The notes under the pieces were generated by a model. That model saw only the letters and a list, made by a program, of their open reading frames with translations. It had not been told where the DNA came from and made no database searches. A program made the position numbers and the translations under genes. From an uncultured Clostridia bacterium (GTDB taxonomy: Bacteria; Bacillota; Clostridia; TANB77; CAG-508), in NCBI GenBank assembly GCA_948852945.1, contig CAQPBJ010000009.1, forward strand, positions 1 through 64,000: a stretch of 64,000 bases of DNA, given 5' to 3'. Each line of letters starts with the position of its first letter. Position 1 is the first letter of the stretch. Positions 27,900 to 37,717 of the stretch are shown here, one piece after another.

Positions 27900-30800
27900 C
27901 TAAACCTCCTTTCCAATTTTGGCTTGAATCTTATATATTATTTTACTTTTATGTACTGCTATTGCTATTGTAATTGTTGCTAATAATATTGTTAATGCTA
28001 TTGAGAAATATATTAATGTATTTCCTGTTTGAACACCTATTATTAAATCTGCTGATGACATATCATCTTCTTTTTGTTTTTTATTTCCTGCTGTTGAATC
28101 TTTATCTGCTATTCCTGCTTTGTTATAATCTTCAGCAATTTCAGCTTGATTATTTATTATACCTGTATTTGTTTCTGTCATTGTCTTTGTTAAGACTAAT
28201 TTTATTGTTTCTGATTTTCCAGCTGATATTGGTTTGTTTTCTAATATTTCTGTATAAAGATTTCCATCGTTTCCTTTATACCATGAACTATTTAGCTCTG
28301 TACTAAATTCTAGTTCTTTTGGTAGATAGTCTACTATTTTCTTAGCATATCCATCTATCTCACCTTCATTTTTTACTGTTATAGCATATTCTACTATTAC
28401 ATTTGAGCTATTTAAGTTTTTACCGTTTATATCTACTTTAGCTAAATTTGAATTATCAAACTCATATGTTTTTGTTCCACTATTATTTTGAACTGTAACT
28501 TTTGTTATTGTTTTTGTTAATGATAAATCAAATATTTCTGCTTCGATTAATCCCATATCGATGTTTGACTTACTTCCGTTTGCTATTGTTATAGCATCTG
28601 ATATAGCTACTACTTTATTTCCTTCTGGTACTGCAATAACATCTGAATTTACGTCTTCTCTAACACCTTGTTTTTTGTACTCTGTTAGTCCATATTTGCT
28701 GTTATCATATTCAAATACTACATTATATTTTCCATTTTGTAAGTTTTTGAATATGTATTCTCCGTCTGCTGAAGTTACTGTTTTATCTAGTTGTTTTCCT
28801 GTTTCTGCATCTATAAGTTTTACTTCTATTCCTGGTACTTTTCTTTCTTGATTATCTCTTTGTCCATCTTTATCTTTTTCTAACCATACTAATCCTTTTA
28901 TCTCATATGTTGTTTTTATACTATCTTTATTAGTATTTTGTGTATTTTCTGGTTTAGTTATAGTTGGCTTTTCTTCATTATTTGCTATTTGTGCTGTTCT
29001 TTCTATGATGTTTGAAACTTCATTTGATTGTACTTTTGATACTTCATTTGCTTCAATATTTGCTTTATTTATTATTGTTTTTTGTTTTGTTTGTATATCA
29101 TTTACTCTTGCTGTAATTTTTGCTTCTAAATTTCCATTTGGTAAGATATTTGTATAGATTGTTGCATCTTCATTTTTAGCAACTACTTTTGATACATCTA
29201 CACCATCTACTTTGTATTCTAATTTTTTGATAGTTACTTCTTCTGGTAACTCATCTTTAAATGAAACATCTTGCGCTCTTACAGCTCCTGTATTTTTTAT
29301 ATTAAATGTATATTCTATTTCGTCTCCAACTTTGATATATTGATTTGTTTTATTTGAACTTTGTGTTATTTCTAAGTTTGGTCTTCCAACTTCTATATCA
29401 ACTTGTCCTGCTTGATATTTTTCGTTATTTACTTCAATGTTAGATATTGTAGATATTGTATCTTTATATACTCCATCTTTCATTTCAGCTGTAACAAATT
29501 TTCCTACTAATAATATTGTTCTACCTGATTTTAATTCGTCTATTGTCCATGTTATTTCTCTTGTTTCTTGATTATATGTAGTTGTTTTTATTTTCTTTGC
29601 TGTAATTCCATCTTCTTCATATCCGTTAATATATGTTTCGCTATAGTTTAATCCTTGTGGTAAAACTTTAGTTACTTTTATATTTTTCATTGTTTCATTG
29701 CTATTATTTTTTATTTTAATTTTTGATTCAATAGTTTCATTTACTCTAGCTATAGACTCTTCTGTTTCTACTGTTTCTTCTGCTACTAGATTTGATTTTG
29801 TTACTGCTACTAAATCATTACTTGATATTATTTCTTTTGCTAAATCTTCTGCTGTTATGCTTGATTTGCATATTAATTTTACTTCTGGTAAATTTTCAAT
29901 AGATTTTGTTTCATATTTTTCTTCACCATTTTCATCTGTATATGCTTCTTTTATACTGTAAGTTCCATCTTCATTTTTTGTAAATCCTGCTGTATTTGCA
30001 TAGTATTCTTCTATGCTTGGAAGTTTATTTGCTTGAACGTAGAATTCTACATTTTTTGTTTCTCCTGGTTTTATCTCATCTATTTTTGTTATTACTTCTT
30101 TGTCTGCTTTTAATTTCCATCCTTTTGCTTCTTCTACACTTCCAGCATTTCTGTGCACTGCTAATGTTGCCCATTGTGGTATTTGTGTTTTTACTACAAC
30201 GTTTTCTGCCACTTCTGTTCCTGTATTTTCTACTTTTACTATGTATTTTATTTTTTCATATTCTTTTATTGTTTTTTCTTTAATATTTGTTGTTGTCTCT
30301 ACTGATAATTGTGTACCAACTCCTGTTGTTAACCCTATAGCATCTGCAGTAGAAATTTCTTGTTTTTCTATTAAATCATTTTCATTATTGTATATAGTTT
30401 CAAATGAACTATATAAATTAGTATTATGTTCTAGATTTGCTGGAATTTCATATTGATATGTATATTGTAATACTTCTCCAGGATTCATTTTATATTCATT
30501 AGGTACGATTAAATATGATTTTGCATCTATGCTATTTACGTCTGTTGTCCATTCATTTTTATCATCTTCTAAATCTGCAGTTGCTTCTTCGTTTTCAGAA
30601 TAGTAAATGTTTGCATCTACTTTGTTATTTGCATTTTGACTAATAGTTCCAAATAAATTTGTATCAATATTTGTTCCTAAATCTTTTCCTGTTTCAAAAT
30701 CCTTATTTCCTTTAAAAGGTATTCTTCCTAAAATTTTTATATCATTACATGTGTTTTCATTATTATTCATTACAATGATATCCATTGTTGCTATTTTTTC

Positions 30801-32939
30801 TTCATCAAATATTTCTATTTTATCTGTTACTATTCCTTGTTCAACTGATGTAACTGTTTTTCCTGTTTCTTCATAATTAGATGTTTTATTTACACTTACC
30901 ATTCCCACTGGTGCTTTTATTTCTACTTGCGTTACAGCTGTTCCTAGTCCATTTTCTGCTACATTTTTATATGATGTAGCATTTTCGTTTTTATATTCTA
31001 ATACTATGTTTTCCATTTTTGATGGAGCATATAAATCTAATGTTATGTTTGTATTTATTATTATATTTGTACCTTTGGTAATGTTGTTTGTGTTATATTT
31101 TGTTTGATTTCCATCTACTTTTATATTTAACACTATTCTTCCATTAGCATCTTTGCTAATATTAGATTCTTTTATATTAAATATTTCTTCAGAATTTGCT
31201 ATAGCTATATTTTTTATTTCTACTTCTTTAACATACTCTGGGAATGTTAGATTAAATTCTGGATTTTTGTATAAGTCATTTTCTTCATTGTTATTATTAA
31301 ATTTAATGTTTAATTCTACATCTTTGTTTTCAGTAATTGTACTTAATGTTTTTCTTGATATTGTTAATTCACTATTTGTTTGTGGTTTTTCGAATTTAAT
31401 TGATGTTTCTGCATTTCCAATACTATTTTCTACGCCTTGGCTTAATATATAGCTTCCTGCGAAATTTATATTTAAATTTGAGAATGTTTTAATTTGTTCA
31501 TAAGAATATTGTGTATCAATAATTTCTTTATTGATATTTATTACTAATATTCCTTCTTTGATAGGTTTTGTTGTTTTTATTTTTACTTTTCCTGTATCTA
31601 TTTGAGCACTGTAATTATCTTTTGATATTATTGCTAATGCTTCATTTTGCTCGTTATATATTTCTATTCTTCCATCTACACCTAGTATATTTTCAAAGTT
31701 TTCTTTTGATACTTTAACTTGTTTTGTTTTAGATGTATTTACTTCAAATAAATTTTCTTCATTTTCGAATGTTTCTTCTAAGTCTTCTATTATAAGATTT
31801 TCTATCATATCAACTGATGATATATCTACTTTTAATATTGTTTCATATTCTGTTTTATATGTATTTTCTTCTGATAGTGAGTTTGCTAGTGCGTTTCCCA
31901 AGTTTAGTGTTTCTTGTGATGTTCCTTCTATTGAAATTATATTTCCTACACTTTCAGTTAACTCATATTCTGCGTTTAATTCATATTCTGATTTTTCATC
32001 AGTTCCAAACATGAAAATAGAACCATTTATTTTACTATTTATTTTAAATGGTTTTTCAATTTCTTTATCTCCAGTTAAGATATATGTAATTAATAATTCA
32101 TTTGATTTAATTGTTTCTTCACTTTTTTCTAATTTTACTTTGATTTTTCCATTTTCATCTAATGACCAATCATTTTCACTTAAAGTTTCACCACTTTTGT
32201 TTGCTATTATTAGTTTATCCATTTTATATCCGTCTATTTTTATTGCTTCTATCTCTAATTCTTCTTTGTTTGTAAAGTTATTTTTTTCTGGTATCCATGA
32301 CTTTACTTGTGTTTGAAGAATTATACCTTTATCAAAAGGAATATATTTTGTTAATTCTGATGTAATATTAAATTCTGTATTTGTATTCCATACTAATTTT
32401 AATATTATGTTTTCAGATATGTTTGTTTCTTTTCCTGAATTATCAACATATATACCAATTAATTTTGCATTGATTTTTTTGTTTAGGTTATCTATTTTTT
32501 CACTTTCTTTGTATTTAATAGGTAATGCTATTTTTATTTTTCCATCTGCAGTTATGTTTGAAAGTGATATTATATTTTCTTCAACTTTGTATTCTGGGTT
32601 TTCTGTTTGGGCTATTTCAAAAGATAATCCATTTTCTGATTCAATTAGGATTTTAGCATTTTTTAAGTATCCTTCTTTTTTTACTTCTACTTCGAATTGA
32701 AGCTCTAGATTCTCTTCATCAACAGTTCCTTCAAATTCGTAACCTTGATTTTCTTCTGATTTTACAAATTTCACATCATAATTTACATTTTTTGATGTAT
32801 TTTCAGAATTTTGTTTTCCTATTTCTTTTGTTTCTGCGTAACTAATATTTGAAAATATAGTAAATACATTAGCAAATGCAAAACAAAAGATTAGGCATGT
32901 TGCTATTATTTTCTTATAGTTCCCCTCTTTTTTAAACAT
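27900..32939 (-). CDS. Giant cell-surface protein with DUF11 and SdrB domains (1,679 residues)
   Basis: Signal peptide/anchor (helix about 12-30) ending near SYAE, an extracellular region of repeated beta-sandwich domains, DUF11-type repeats (about 880-1330, with 'VENTGTEVAENVVVKTQIP', 'IKNTGAVRAQDVSFKDELP'), an SdrD-B domain (about 1350-1430, KGLVWLEKDKDGQRD), another DUF11-like unit, then GVQTGN and a C-terminal helix with basic tail. I use the ATG at 32939: AGGAGG is nine bases upstream, whereas the first ATG touches it. It is first in an operon with the 1,727-residue protein. Likely adhesin or wall scaffold; the ligand is unknown. Confidence 0.82.
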   Translation of the reverse strand: MFKKEGNYKKIIATCLIFCFAFANVFTIFSNISYAETKEIGKQNSENTSKNVNYDVKFVKSEENQGYEFEGTVDEENLELQFEVEVKKEGYLKNAKILIESENGLSFEIAQTENPEYKVEENIISLSNITADGKIKIALPIKYKESEKIDNLNKKINAKLIGIYVDNSGKETNISENIILKLVWNTNTEFNITSELTKYIPFDKGIILQTQVKSWIPEKNNFTNKEELEIEAIKIDGYKMDKLIIANKSGETLSENDWSLDENGKIKVKLEKSEETIKSNELLITYILTGDKEIEKPFKINSKINGSIFMFGTDEKSEYELNAEYELTESVGNIISIEGTSQETLNLGNALANSLSEENTYKTEYETILKVDISSVDMIENLIIEDLEETFENEENLFEVNTSKTKQVKVSKENFENILGVDGRIEIYNEQNEALAIISKDNYSAQIDTGKVKIKTTKPIKEGILVININKEIIDTQYSYEQIKTFSNLNINFAGSYILSQGVENSIGNAETSIKFEKPQTNSELTISRKTLSTITENKDVELNIKFNNNNEENDLYKNPEFNLTFPEYVKEVEIKNIAIANSEEIFNIKESNISKDANGRIVLNIKVDGNQTKYNTNNITKGTNIIINTNITLDLYAPSKMENIVLEYKNENATSYKNVAENGLGTAVTQVEIKAPVGMVSVNKTSNYEETGKTVTSVEQGIVTDKIEIFDEEKIATMDIIVMNNNENTCNDIKILGRIPFKGNKDFETGKDLGTNIDTNLFGTISQNANNKVDANIYYSENEEATADLEDDKNEWTTDVNSIDAKSYLIVPNEYKMNPGEVLQYTYQYEIPANLEHNTNLYSSFETIYNNENDLIEKQEISTADAIGLTTGVGTQLSVETTTNIKEKTIKEYEKIKYIVKVENTGTEVAENVVVKTQIPQWATLAVHRNAGSVEEAKGWKLKADKEVITKIDEIKPGETKNVEFYVQANKLPSIEEYYANTAGFTKNEDGTYSIKEAYTDENGEEKYETKSIENLPEVKLICKSSITAEDLAKEIISSNDLVAVTKSNLVAEETVETEESIARVNETIESKIKIKNNSNETMKNIKVTKVLPQGLNYSETYINGYEEDGITAKKIKTTTYNQETREITWTIDELKSGRTILLVGKFVTAEMKDGVYKDTISTISNIEVNNEKYQAGQVDIEVGRPNLEITQSSNKTNQYIKVGDEIEYTFNIKNTGAVRAQDVSFKDELPEEVTIKKLEYKVDGVDVSKVVAKNEDATIYTNILPNGNLEAKITARVNDIQTKQKTIINKANIEANEVSKVQSNEVSNIIERTAQIANNEEKPTITKPENTQNTNKDSIKTTYEIKGLVWLEKDKDGQRDNQERKVPGIEVKLIDAETGKQLDKTVTSADGEYIFKNLQNGKYNVVFEYDNSKYGLTEYKKQGVREDVNSDVIAVPEGNKVVAISDAITIANGSKSNIDMGLIEAEIFDLSLTKTITKVTVQNNSGTKTYEFDNSNLAKVDINGKNLNSSNVIVEYAITVKNEGEIDGYAKKIVDYLPKELEFSTELNSSWYKGNDGNLYTEILENKPISAGKSETIKLVLTKTMTETNTGIINNQAEIAEDYNKAGIADKDSTAGNKKQKEDDMSSADLIIGVQTGNTLIYFSIALTILLATITIAIAVHKSKIIYKIQAKIGKEV

Positions 32940-32997
32940 ATTAAACATCCTCCTATGTTTTCTTACACTCAGTGCTGATTTGCACTCTTACATAAAT

Positions 32998-33027
32998 ATT
33001 ATACTACGGAACTAAGGTTTTTTTCAA
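32998..33027 (-). promoter_or_regulatory. Promoter of the surface protein operon
   Basis: On the minus strand TTGAAA (33022-33027), 18 bases, TATAAT (32998-33003). The leader contains a small AGTGC / GCACT hairpin (about 32971-32986) before the ribosome site. Confidence 0.75.
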
Positions 33028-33138
33028 TACTTTGTTACTAAAATATTACATTTTTTTTACTTTTTTATTACTTATTATAATGATTTTGCATTTTTTAATG
33101 CTTTCTTATCGATTTTTAGATTATTTTAAAGCTCAAAA

Positions 33139-33167
33139 AAAGACATTATTTAAAATAATGTCTTTTA
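33139..33167 (-). terminator. Terminator of rsmA
   Basis: Fourteen-base perfect stem AAAAGACATTATTT / AAATAATGTCTTTT with a one-base loop gap, just after the rsmA stop. Confidence 0.8.
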
Positions 33168-33175
33168 CTTATTTA

Positions 33176-34030
33176 CTATTTAGATATGTAGTCTGATATA
33201 TTTTTATATTCTTCTATTGTTAACTTTTCTCCTCTAATTTTCAAGTCTATTCCTAGCTCTTTTAGAGCATTTTCCGCATCTTCTCTAGTTTCAAATATTC
33301 TTCCATTGGTTAGTGCATTTACTAGTGTTTTTCTTTTTTGCATAAATGCTACTTTTATTATTTTAAAAAACATTTTTTCATCTTTAGGTTCTATTCTTGG
33401 CTTTTTTAAAATATCAAATTTTATTACGCTTGATGTAACTTCAGGTTTTGGAATAAACGAATCTTTTGGTACTTCTAATACTATTTTAGGTTCAGTGTAA
33501 TACCAAACTGTATAAGTTATGCTTCCTGTTTCTTTTTCTCCTGGCATACTTGCTAATCTTTGAGCTACTTCTTTTTGAATCATTACAGTAATGCTTTCAA
33601 TGTCTAATCTTTCTTCTAAAAGTTTCATAATTATTGGGGTAGTTATATAATATGGCAGATTAGCTACTACTTTTACTGACTTTATTATGTTGTTTTTGTT
33701 ATCTTTTATTAGCTTGTTTAAATCAATTTTTAGAACATCTTCATTAATAATTTCTATGTTTTCATATAGCTTAAATCTTTCTTTTATTATATTAACCATT
33801 TTCGGATCAAGTTCTACGCATATAACCTTTCCAGCTTTTTCTATCAACTGGCTTGTCAGTGTTCCTAAACCTGGTCCAATTTCAATTACTAAATCTTCTT
33901 TTGTTATACTTGAAGAATTAATAATCTCTTCTACTACATTTTCATCTATTAAAAAGTTTTGTCCTAAGCTTTTATTTGCTGATATATTATTTTGTTTCAT
34001 TATAAATTTGGTTTCTTCGTATAAATTCAT
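33176..34030 (-). CDS. rsmA: 16S rRNA (adenine1518/1519-N6) dimethyltransferase
   Basis: Protein of 284 residues with the KsgA signature: SLGQNFLID at the N-terminus, SAM motif VIEIGPGLGTLT (about 49-60), VICVELD, NEDVLKIDL, and the catalytic VANLPYYITTPI (NLPY motif, about 130). It dimethylates two adjacent adenines near the 3' end of 16S rRNA. I use the ATG at 34030, which follows AAAGGTGAG by a few bases; an upstream GTG overlaps that ribosome site. Divergent from the PBP gene with only about 60 bases between. Confidence 0.95.
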   Translation of the reverse strand: MNLYEETKFIMKQNNISANKSLGQNFLIDENVVEEIINSSSITKEDLVIEIGPGLGTLTSQLIEKAGKVICVELDPKMVNIIKERFKLYENIEIINEDVLKIDLNKLIKDNKNNIIKSVKVVANLPYYITTPIIMKLLEERLDIESITVMIQKEVAQRLASMPGEKETGSITYTVWYYTEPKIVLEVPKDSFIPKPEVTSSVIKFDILKKPRIEPKDEKMFFKIIKVAFMQKRKTLVNALTNGRIFETREDAENALKELGIDLKIRGEKLTIEEYKNISDYISK

Positions 34031-34091
34031 TTCTCTCACCTTTTTAGATTATATCATATTGATTTTTATTTTTCTATAATATAAAATATTT

Positions 34092-36368
34092 GTGTATATT
34101 TCTTTATTGAAAGGACTGATTTACATAGGAAAAAATCAAATTAATAAAAGATTAGGTATAGGTACTAGTTTCAAGTCAAAGCAAAAGTTTGCTAGCCGTT
34201 CATTATTATTGTTGGCTCTTTTTACCTTATGCTTTATCGGATTGCTTGGCAGAATTGGATATATTCAATTTGTTAAAGGAAACGAATATAAGACAGCTGC
34301 TTACAAAAACCAAGTTACTAGTCAAACTATAGCGAGTAAAAGAGGTACAATTTATGATTCTACAAATAAGATATTAGCTATTAGTTCAGCTGTTGATACT
34401 GTATCTATTAATAATAATGAAGTTTGTTATTTAGATGGTTCTTCTGTTTCTAAGGAAACTTTAGCTTCGGGGTTTGCTGAAATTTTTTCTCTTGATTATG
34501 AAGAAACTTTAGCCAAATTGAATTCTAATCAATCTCTTATTACTATTGCTAAAAGAGTTGATAAAGCTTCTGTAGATAAATTAAAAACTTGGATGGAAGA
34601 AAATAAAATTACTACTGGAATCAATATAGATGGTGATTCTAAAAGGACTTATCCATATGAAGCTTTGGCTTCTAATGTTATTGGTTTTTACGGAAATGAT
34701 AAAGGTTTAGAAGGTATCGAGGCAGCTTGGGAGAATGAGCTTAGCGGTACTCCTGGTAGAATCATTACTTCTGCTAATGTTAATAGGGAGGCTATTTCTG
34801 ACGAGAATGAACAATATATTCCTGCTCAAAATGGAAGTGATATATATTTAACTCTTGATGTTACTATTCAGTCTGTCGCTGAAAAGTATTTAAATCAAGC
34901 CATTTTAGAAAATAAAGCTTCTGGTGGTTGTGTTGTAGTTATGAGACCTTCTACTGGAGATATTTTAGCTGAAGCTAGTTATCCAACTTATAATTTAAAT
35001 ACTCCTTTTAGTCCAAATACTCCTGAATTGGAAGCTATTTGGGATACTTTAACTCAAGAACAAAAATCTGCAGAACTTAATAATATGTGGAGAAACAAAC
35101 CTATTTCTGATGGTTATGAACCTGGTTCTGTTTTTAAACTTATTACTTCTGCAATCGGCTTAGAAGAAAATTTGGTTGAAACTGATACTCCTACTGATTT
35201 TTATTGTAATAAAGTTTATAAAGTTGCTAATTATGATATTAATTGTTGGGCTGATAATGCTCATGGTGCTTTATCTTTAAGAAAAGCTGTTGAAAAATCT
35301 TGTAACCCTTCTTTTATACAATTAGGTCAACGTATTGGTAAAGATAGATTTTATAAATATCTACAAGCTTTTGGATTACTTGAGAAAACTGGTGTTAGAA
35401 TGTCTGGTGAAGCAAATAGTATTTTCTTTAGCAAAGATAATTGTAATGAAGTAGAACTTGCTACAATGTCTTTTGGTCAACGTTTTAAAGTTACTCCTAT
35501 TCAGCTAGTTAGTGCTATTTCTGCTTGCGTTAATGGTGGAAATTTGATGCAACCTAGAATTGTTAGTAAAGTTGTAAATACAGATACTGGTGTTGAAACA
35601 GAGCTTCCTCCTGTAAAAGTGAGACAAGTTATTTCTGAATCAACTTCTTCTAAGATAAAAAGCATGATGGAATCAGCTGTTACTACTGGTACTGGTAAGT
35701 ATGCAGCTGTTAATGGATATTCTGTTGGAGGAAAAAGTGGTACTTCTGAACCTGATCCTAATAAACCAGAAGAAGGTTATGTAGCTTCATTTTTAGCTAT
35801 TTCTCCTATTGAAAACCCTGAAGTAGTAGTTTTAGTTGCATTATTTAATCCAAATCCAGATGGTTCTGGAAGTCATCAAGGTGGTGCTATTGCTGCTCCT
35901 GTTGCTTCTCAGATTTTATCTGATATATTACCTCATTTAGGTATTGCTTCAGCTGCTACTGACGAGCAAAAAGATTCTTTGATTACATTATCTGATGTTA
36001 CTTCAAAGTCTCTTACTGATGCTAGAACTATTTTAGAGGCTTCTGGTTTTAATATTGTTTTAAAAGCTTCTTCTGATGCTTCTACTACTGTAGTTTCACA
36101 ACATCCAAAATCAGGTACATCACTTCAAACTGGCTCTATAGTTTGCTTATATACAGAAGGCGCAGAAAAAACTATGAAACAAGTTCCTGACTTAAAAGGA
36201 AAATCTGCTGATCAGGCTCGTAACTCTTTACAAGCACTTAACTTAAATATATCTGTTCAAGGTTCAGGTGTTGTAGTTTCTCAAGATATTGTGGCTGGAA
36301 CTGAAGTTGAAGAAGGAACTGTTATAACTTTAACTTTAAAGGATGAAATGGTTGGCGGTGCTCAATAA
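34092..36368 (+). CDS. Penicillin-binding protein transpeptidase, FtsI/SpoVD family, with two PASTA domains
   Basis: Class B PBP of about 758 residues. One membrane helix (about 36-56), N-terminal dimerisation region, then the transpeptidase domain with all three motifs: SVFK (Ser346-Lys349), SCN (403-405) and KSG (548-550). Two C-terminal PASTA domains follow (about 636-690 and 692-755). It cross-links septal or spore-cortex peptidoglycan outside the membrane; division (FtsI/PBP2B) versus sporulation (SpoVD) cannot be told apart. The start is uncertain: no ATG exists before the membrane helix. The GTG at 34092 lacks a ribosome site, and the AAAGGA at 34110 points to a rare codon (ATA at 34125 or nearby). 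Confidence 0.88.
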   Translation: MYISLLKGLIYIGKNQINKRLGIGTSFKSKQKFASRSLLLLALFTLCFIGLLGRIGYIQFVKGNEYKTAAYKNQVTSQTIASKRGTIYDSTNKILAISSAVDTVSINNNEVCYLDGSSVSKETLASGFAEIFSLDYEETLAKLNSNQSLITIAKRVDKASVDKLKTWMEENKITTGINIDGDSKRTYPYEALASNVIGFYGNDKGLEGIEAAWENELSGTPGRIITSANVNREAISDENEQYIPAQNGSDIYLTLDVTIQSVAEKYLNQAILENKASGGCVVVMRPSTGDILAEASYPTYNLNTPFSPNTPELEAIWDTLTQEQKSAELNNMWRNKPISDGYEPGSVFKLITSAIGLEENLVETDTPTDFYCNKVYKVANYDINCWADNAHGALSLRKAVEKSCNPSFIQLGQRIGKDRFYKYLQAFGLLEKTGVRMSGEANSIFFSKDNCNEVELATMSFGQRFKVTPIQLVSAISACVNGGNLMQPRIVSKVVNTDTGVETELPPVKVRQVISESTSSKIKSMMESAVTTGTGKYAAVNGYSVGGKSGTSEPDPNKPEEGYVASFLAISPIENPEVVVLVALFNPNPDGSGSHQGGAIAAPVASQILSDILPHLGIASAATDEQKDSLITLSDVTSKSLTDARTILEASGFNIVLKASSDASTTVVSQHPKSGTSLQTGSIVCLYTEGAEKTMKQVPDLKGKSADQARNSLQALNLNISVQGSGVVVSQDIVAGTEVEEGTVITLTLKDEMVGGAQ

Positions 36369-36379
36369 TATAAATAAAA

Positions 36380-36416
36380 ATAAATCTCAAAATTCGATTT
36401 GAGATTTATTTTTTTG
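36380..36416 (+). terminator. Terminator of the PBP gene
   Basis: ATAAATCTCAAA / TTTGAGATTTAT stem with a six-base loop followed by seven T. Confidence 0.85.
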
Positions 36417-36491
36417 TTCATTTTCATTTCGAAATCTTCTATTTATTAAAGTAACTGTTAAAAGTTCTTATCTTTTTCTAAAATGCAAAAC

Positions 36492-36517
36492 AGCCACTTG
36501 AGAAACCTCTCAAGTAG
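36492..36517 (-). terminator. Terminator of the 348-residue accessory gene
   Basis: GC-richer stem GCcACTTGAGA / TCTCAAGTaGC with an AACC loop, followed on the minus strand by GTTTTG. It belongs to the minus-strand gene ending at 36563 and is unlike the AT-rich terminators nearby. Confidence 0.7.
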
Positions 36518-36562
36518 CCGCCTTGTCGGAGTTAATACATTACATTAGATTATTTATTACTT

Positions 36563-37609
36563 TTAGCCTAAAATTCCATTGATGTAATCTTCTGAAATGA
36601 TAAAGCATTTGAACTTGCTTTCTGCTGGATCATATTCTCTTTGCTTTTCCTCGTAAATCCATTTGCCATCATATTTAGGATAATCTACTCTTCCTATTGA
36701 GTTTAACATGATAGCCCTTGAGCCGTCTGCATATACAAGTCGCCATACATCAGTTGCTGCATATTTCGTTTCTGAGTCTGTTCTTTCAAAATCCCGCCGT
36801 ATAAACTTAACTTCTTTTAGCGGTTTCTCGAATTTGATATTCCACTCATAATTAGCTCTTGTGGTATCTTCGAAATATACAGGATATTCTTTGTATTCCA
36901 GCTTGGACCAGTCGCAGATTATTGTCATAGCCACGATATGCCCATCTTCATCTTTTCCAAAATATCCATGAAAGCTCTCGTGGATATATGGATATGCCCC
37001 TTCTTTCCATTCTTCGATACTTACAAATGGTCCAAAACATCTATCTAGGCTTGCATGCAATTCTCTGATACTGATTCCTTTTCCATCGTCTTCTTTTTCT
37101 AAAAGACACCTCCAAAACATTGGAAAGATTTCATTTACCTCTAAATGACTACCGTACTCAACAATATAGTTCTGTCCGTTGATATTTGCCATTTTTGAAG
37201 TTCCAAGATATTCGAAGCCTTTTATGAACCTAGCTTCTGAATCCCAACTACATTTACTTACTGTTAGAAATGGTGCAAACGGTCTTGGTTTGTAAATTTC
37301 ATTAGGAAACCTTCTGGTCATCTCTGCTACTTGAAAAGCCAGCCAATACACGCCGTCGTGTCTCTTACTTACAATTTTGGCAAGTATTGTTGGTCTGTTG
37401 GTAGGGTCATACTGGTAATCGACCACATCTTCTAATGAATGAAACAAATATGGATCTTTGTTTTCTTCCTCGTCTTCATTCACCAGATAGATGTCAGATG
37501 TCCGCCCTTTTTCCACAACTAAAACTAAAAGATTGATATACTCCCGTTTTAGTGCTTCTTTGACGCTTTCCAGTTCTGTTTCCTTAATGCACACAAGTTC
37601 ATTCCTCAT
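36563..37609 (-). CDS. Hypothetical protein of 348 residues, likely acquired
   Basis: No family recognised. The gene is clearly richer in GC and in codons such as CGG, CTC and GTC than its neighbours, suggesting recent transfer. The product is soluble, aromatic-rich and acidic, with segments such as YWLAFQVAEMTRRFP, PFAPFLTVSKCSW and HESFHGYFGKDEDGH, a mixed alpha/beta composition, and no signal peptide. It has its own promoter (inside the neighbouring gene's end), an AGGAGG site 7 bases from the ATG and its own terminator, so it is a self-contained cassette. Confidence 0.75.
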   Translation of the reverse strand: MRNELVCIKETELESVKEALKREYINLLVLVVEKGRTSDIYLVNEDEEENKDPYLFHSLEDVVDYQYDPTNRPTILAKIVSKRHDGVYWLAFQVAEMTRRFPNEIYKPRPFAPFLTVSKCSWDSEARFIKGFEYLGTSKMANINGQNYIVEYGSHLEVNEIFPMFWRCLLEKEDDGKGISIRELHASLDRCFGPFVSIEEWKEGAYPYIHESFHGYFGKDEDGHIVAMTIICDWSKLEYKEYPVYFEDTTRANYEWNIKFEKPLKEVKFIRRDFERTDSETKYAATDVWRLVYADGSRAIMLNSIGRVDYPKYDGKWIYEEKQREYDPAESKFKCFIISEDYINGILG

Positions 37610-37688
37610 ATAGCCTTCCTCCTTTTTGCTGTTTTTTTATTCTGTTTGCATTTTACATTTACAGAATATGTGTAATGAACCTTATTTT

Positions 37689-37717
37689 ATTATATCATGT
37701 TTACATAATTTTTTCAA
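37689..37717 (-). promoter_or_regulatory. Promoter of the 348-residue accessory gene
   Basis: On the minus strand TTGAAA (37712-37717), 17 bases, TATAAT (37689-37694). It overlaps the last codons of the acyltransferase gene. Its spacer contains TTATGTAAACA, also present in the promoter of the other high-GC cassette at 44530-44558. Confidence 0.75.
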
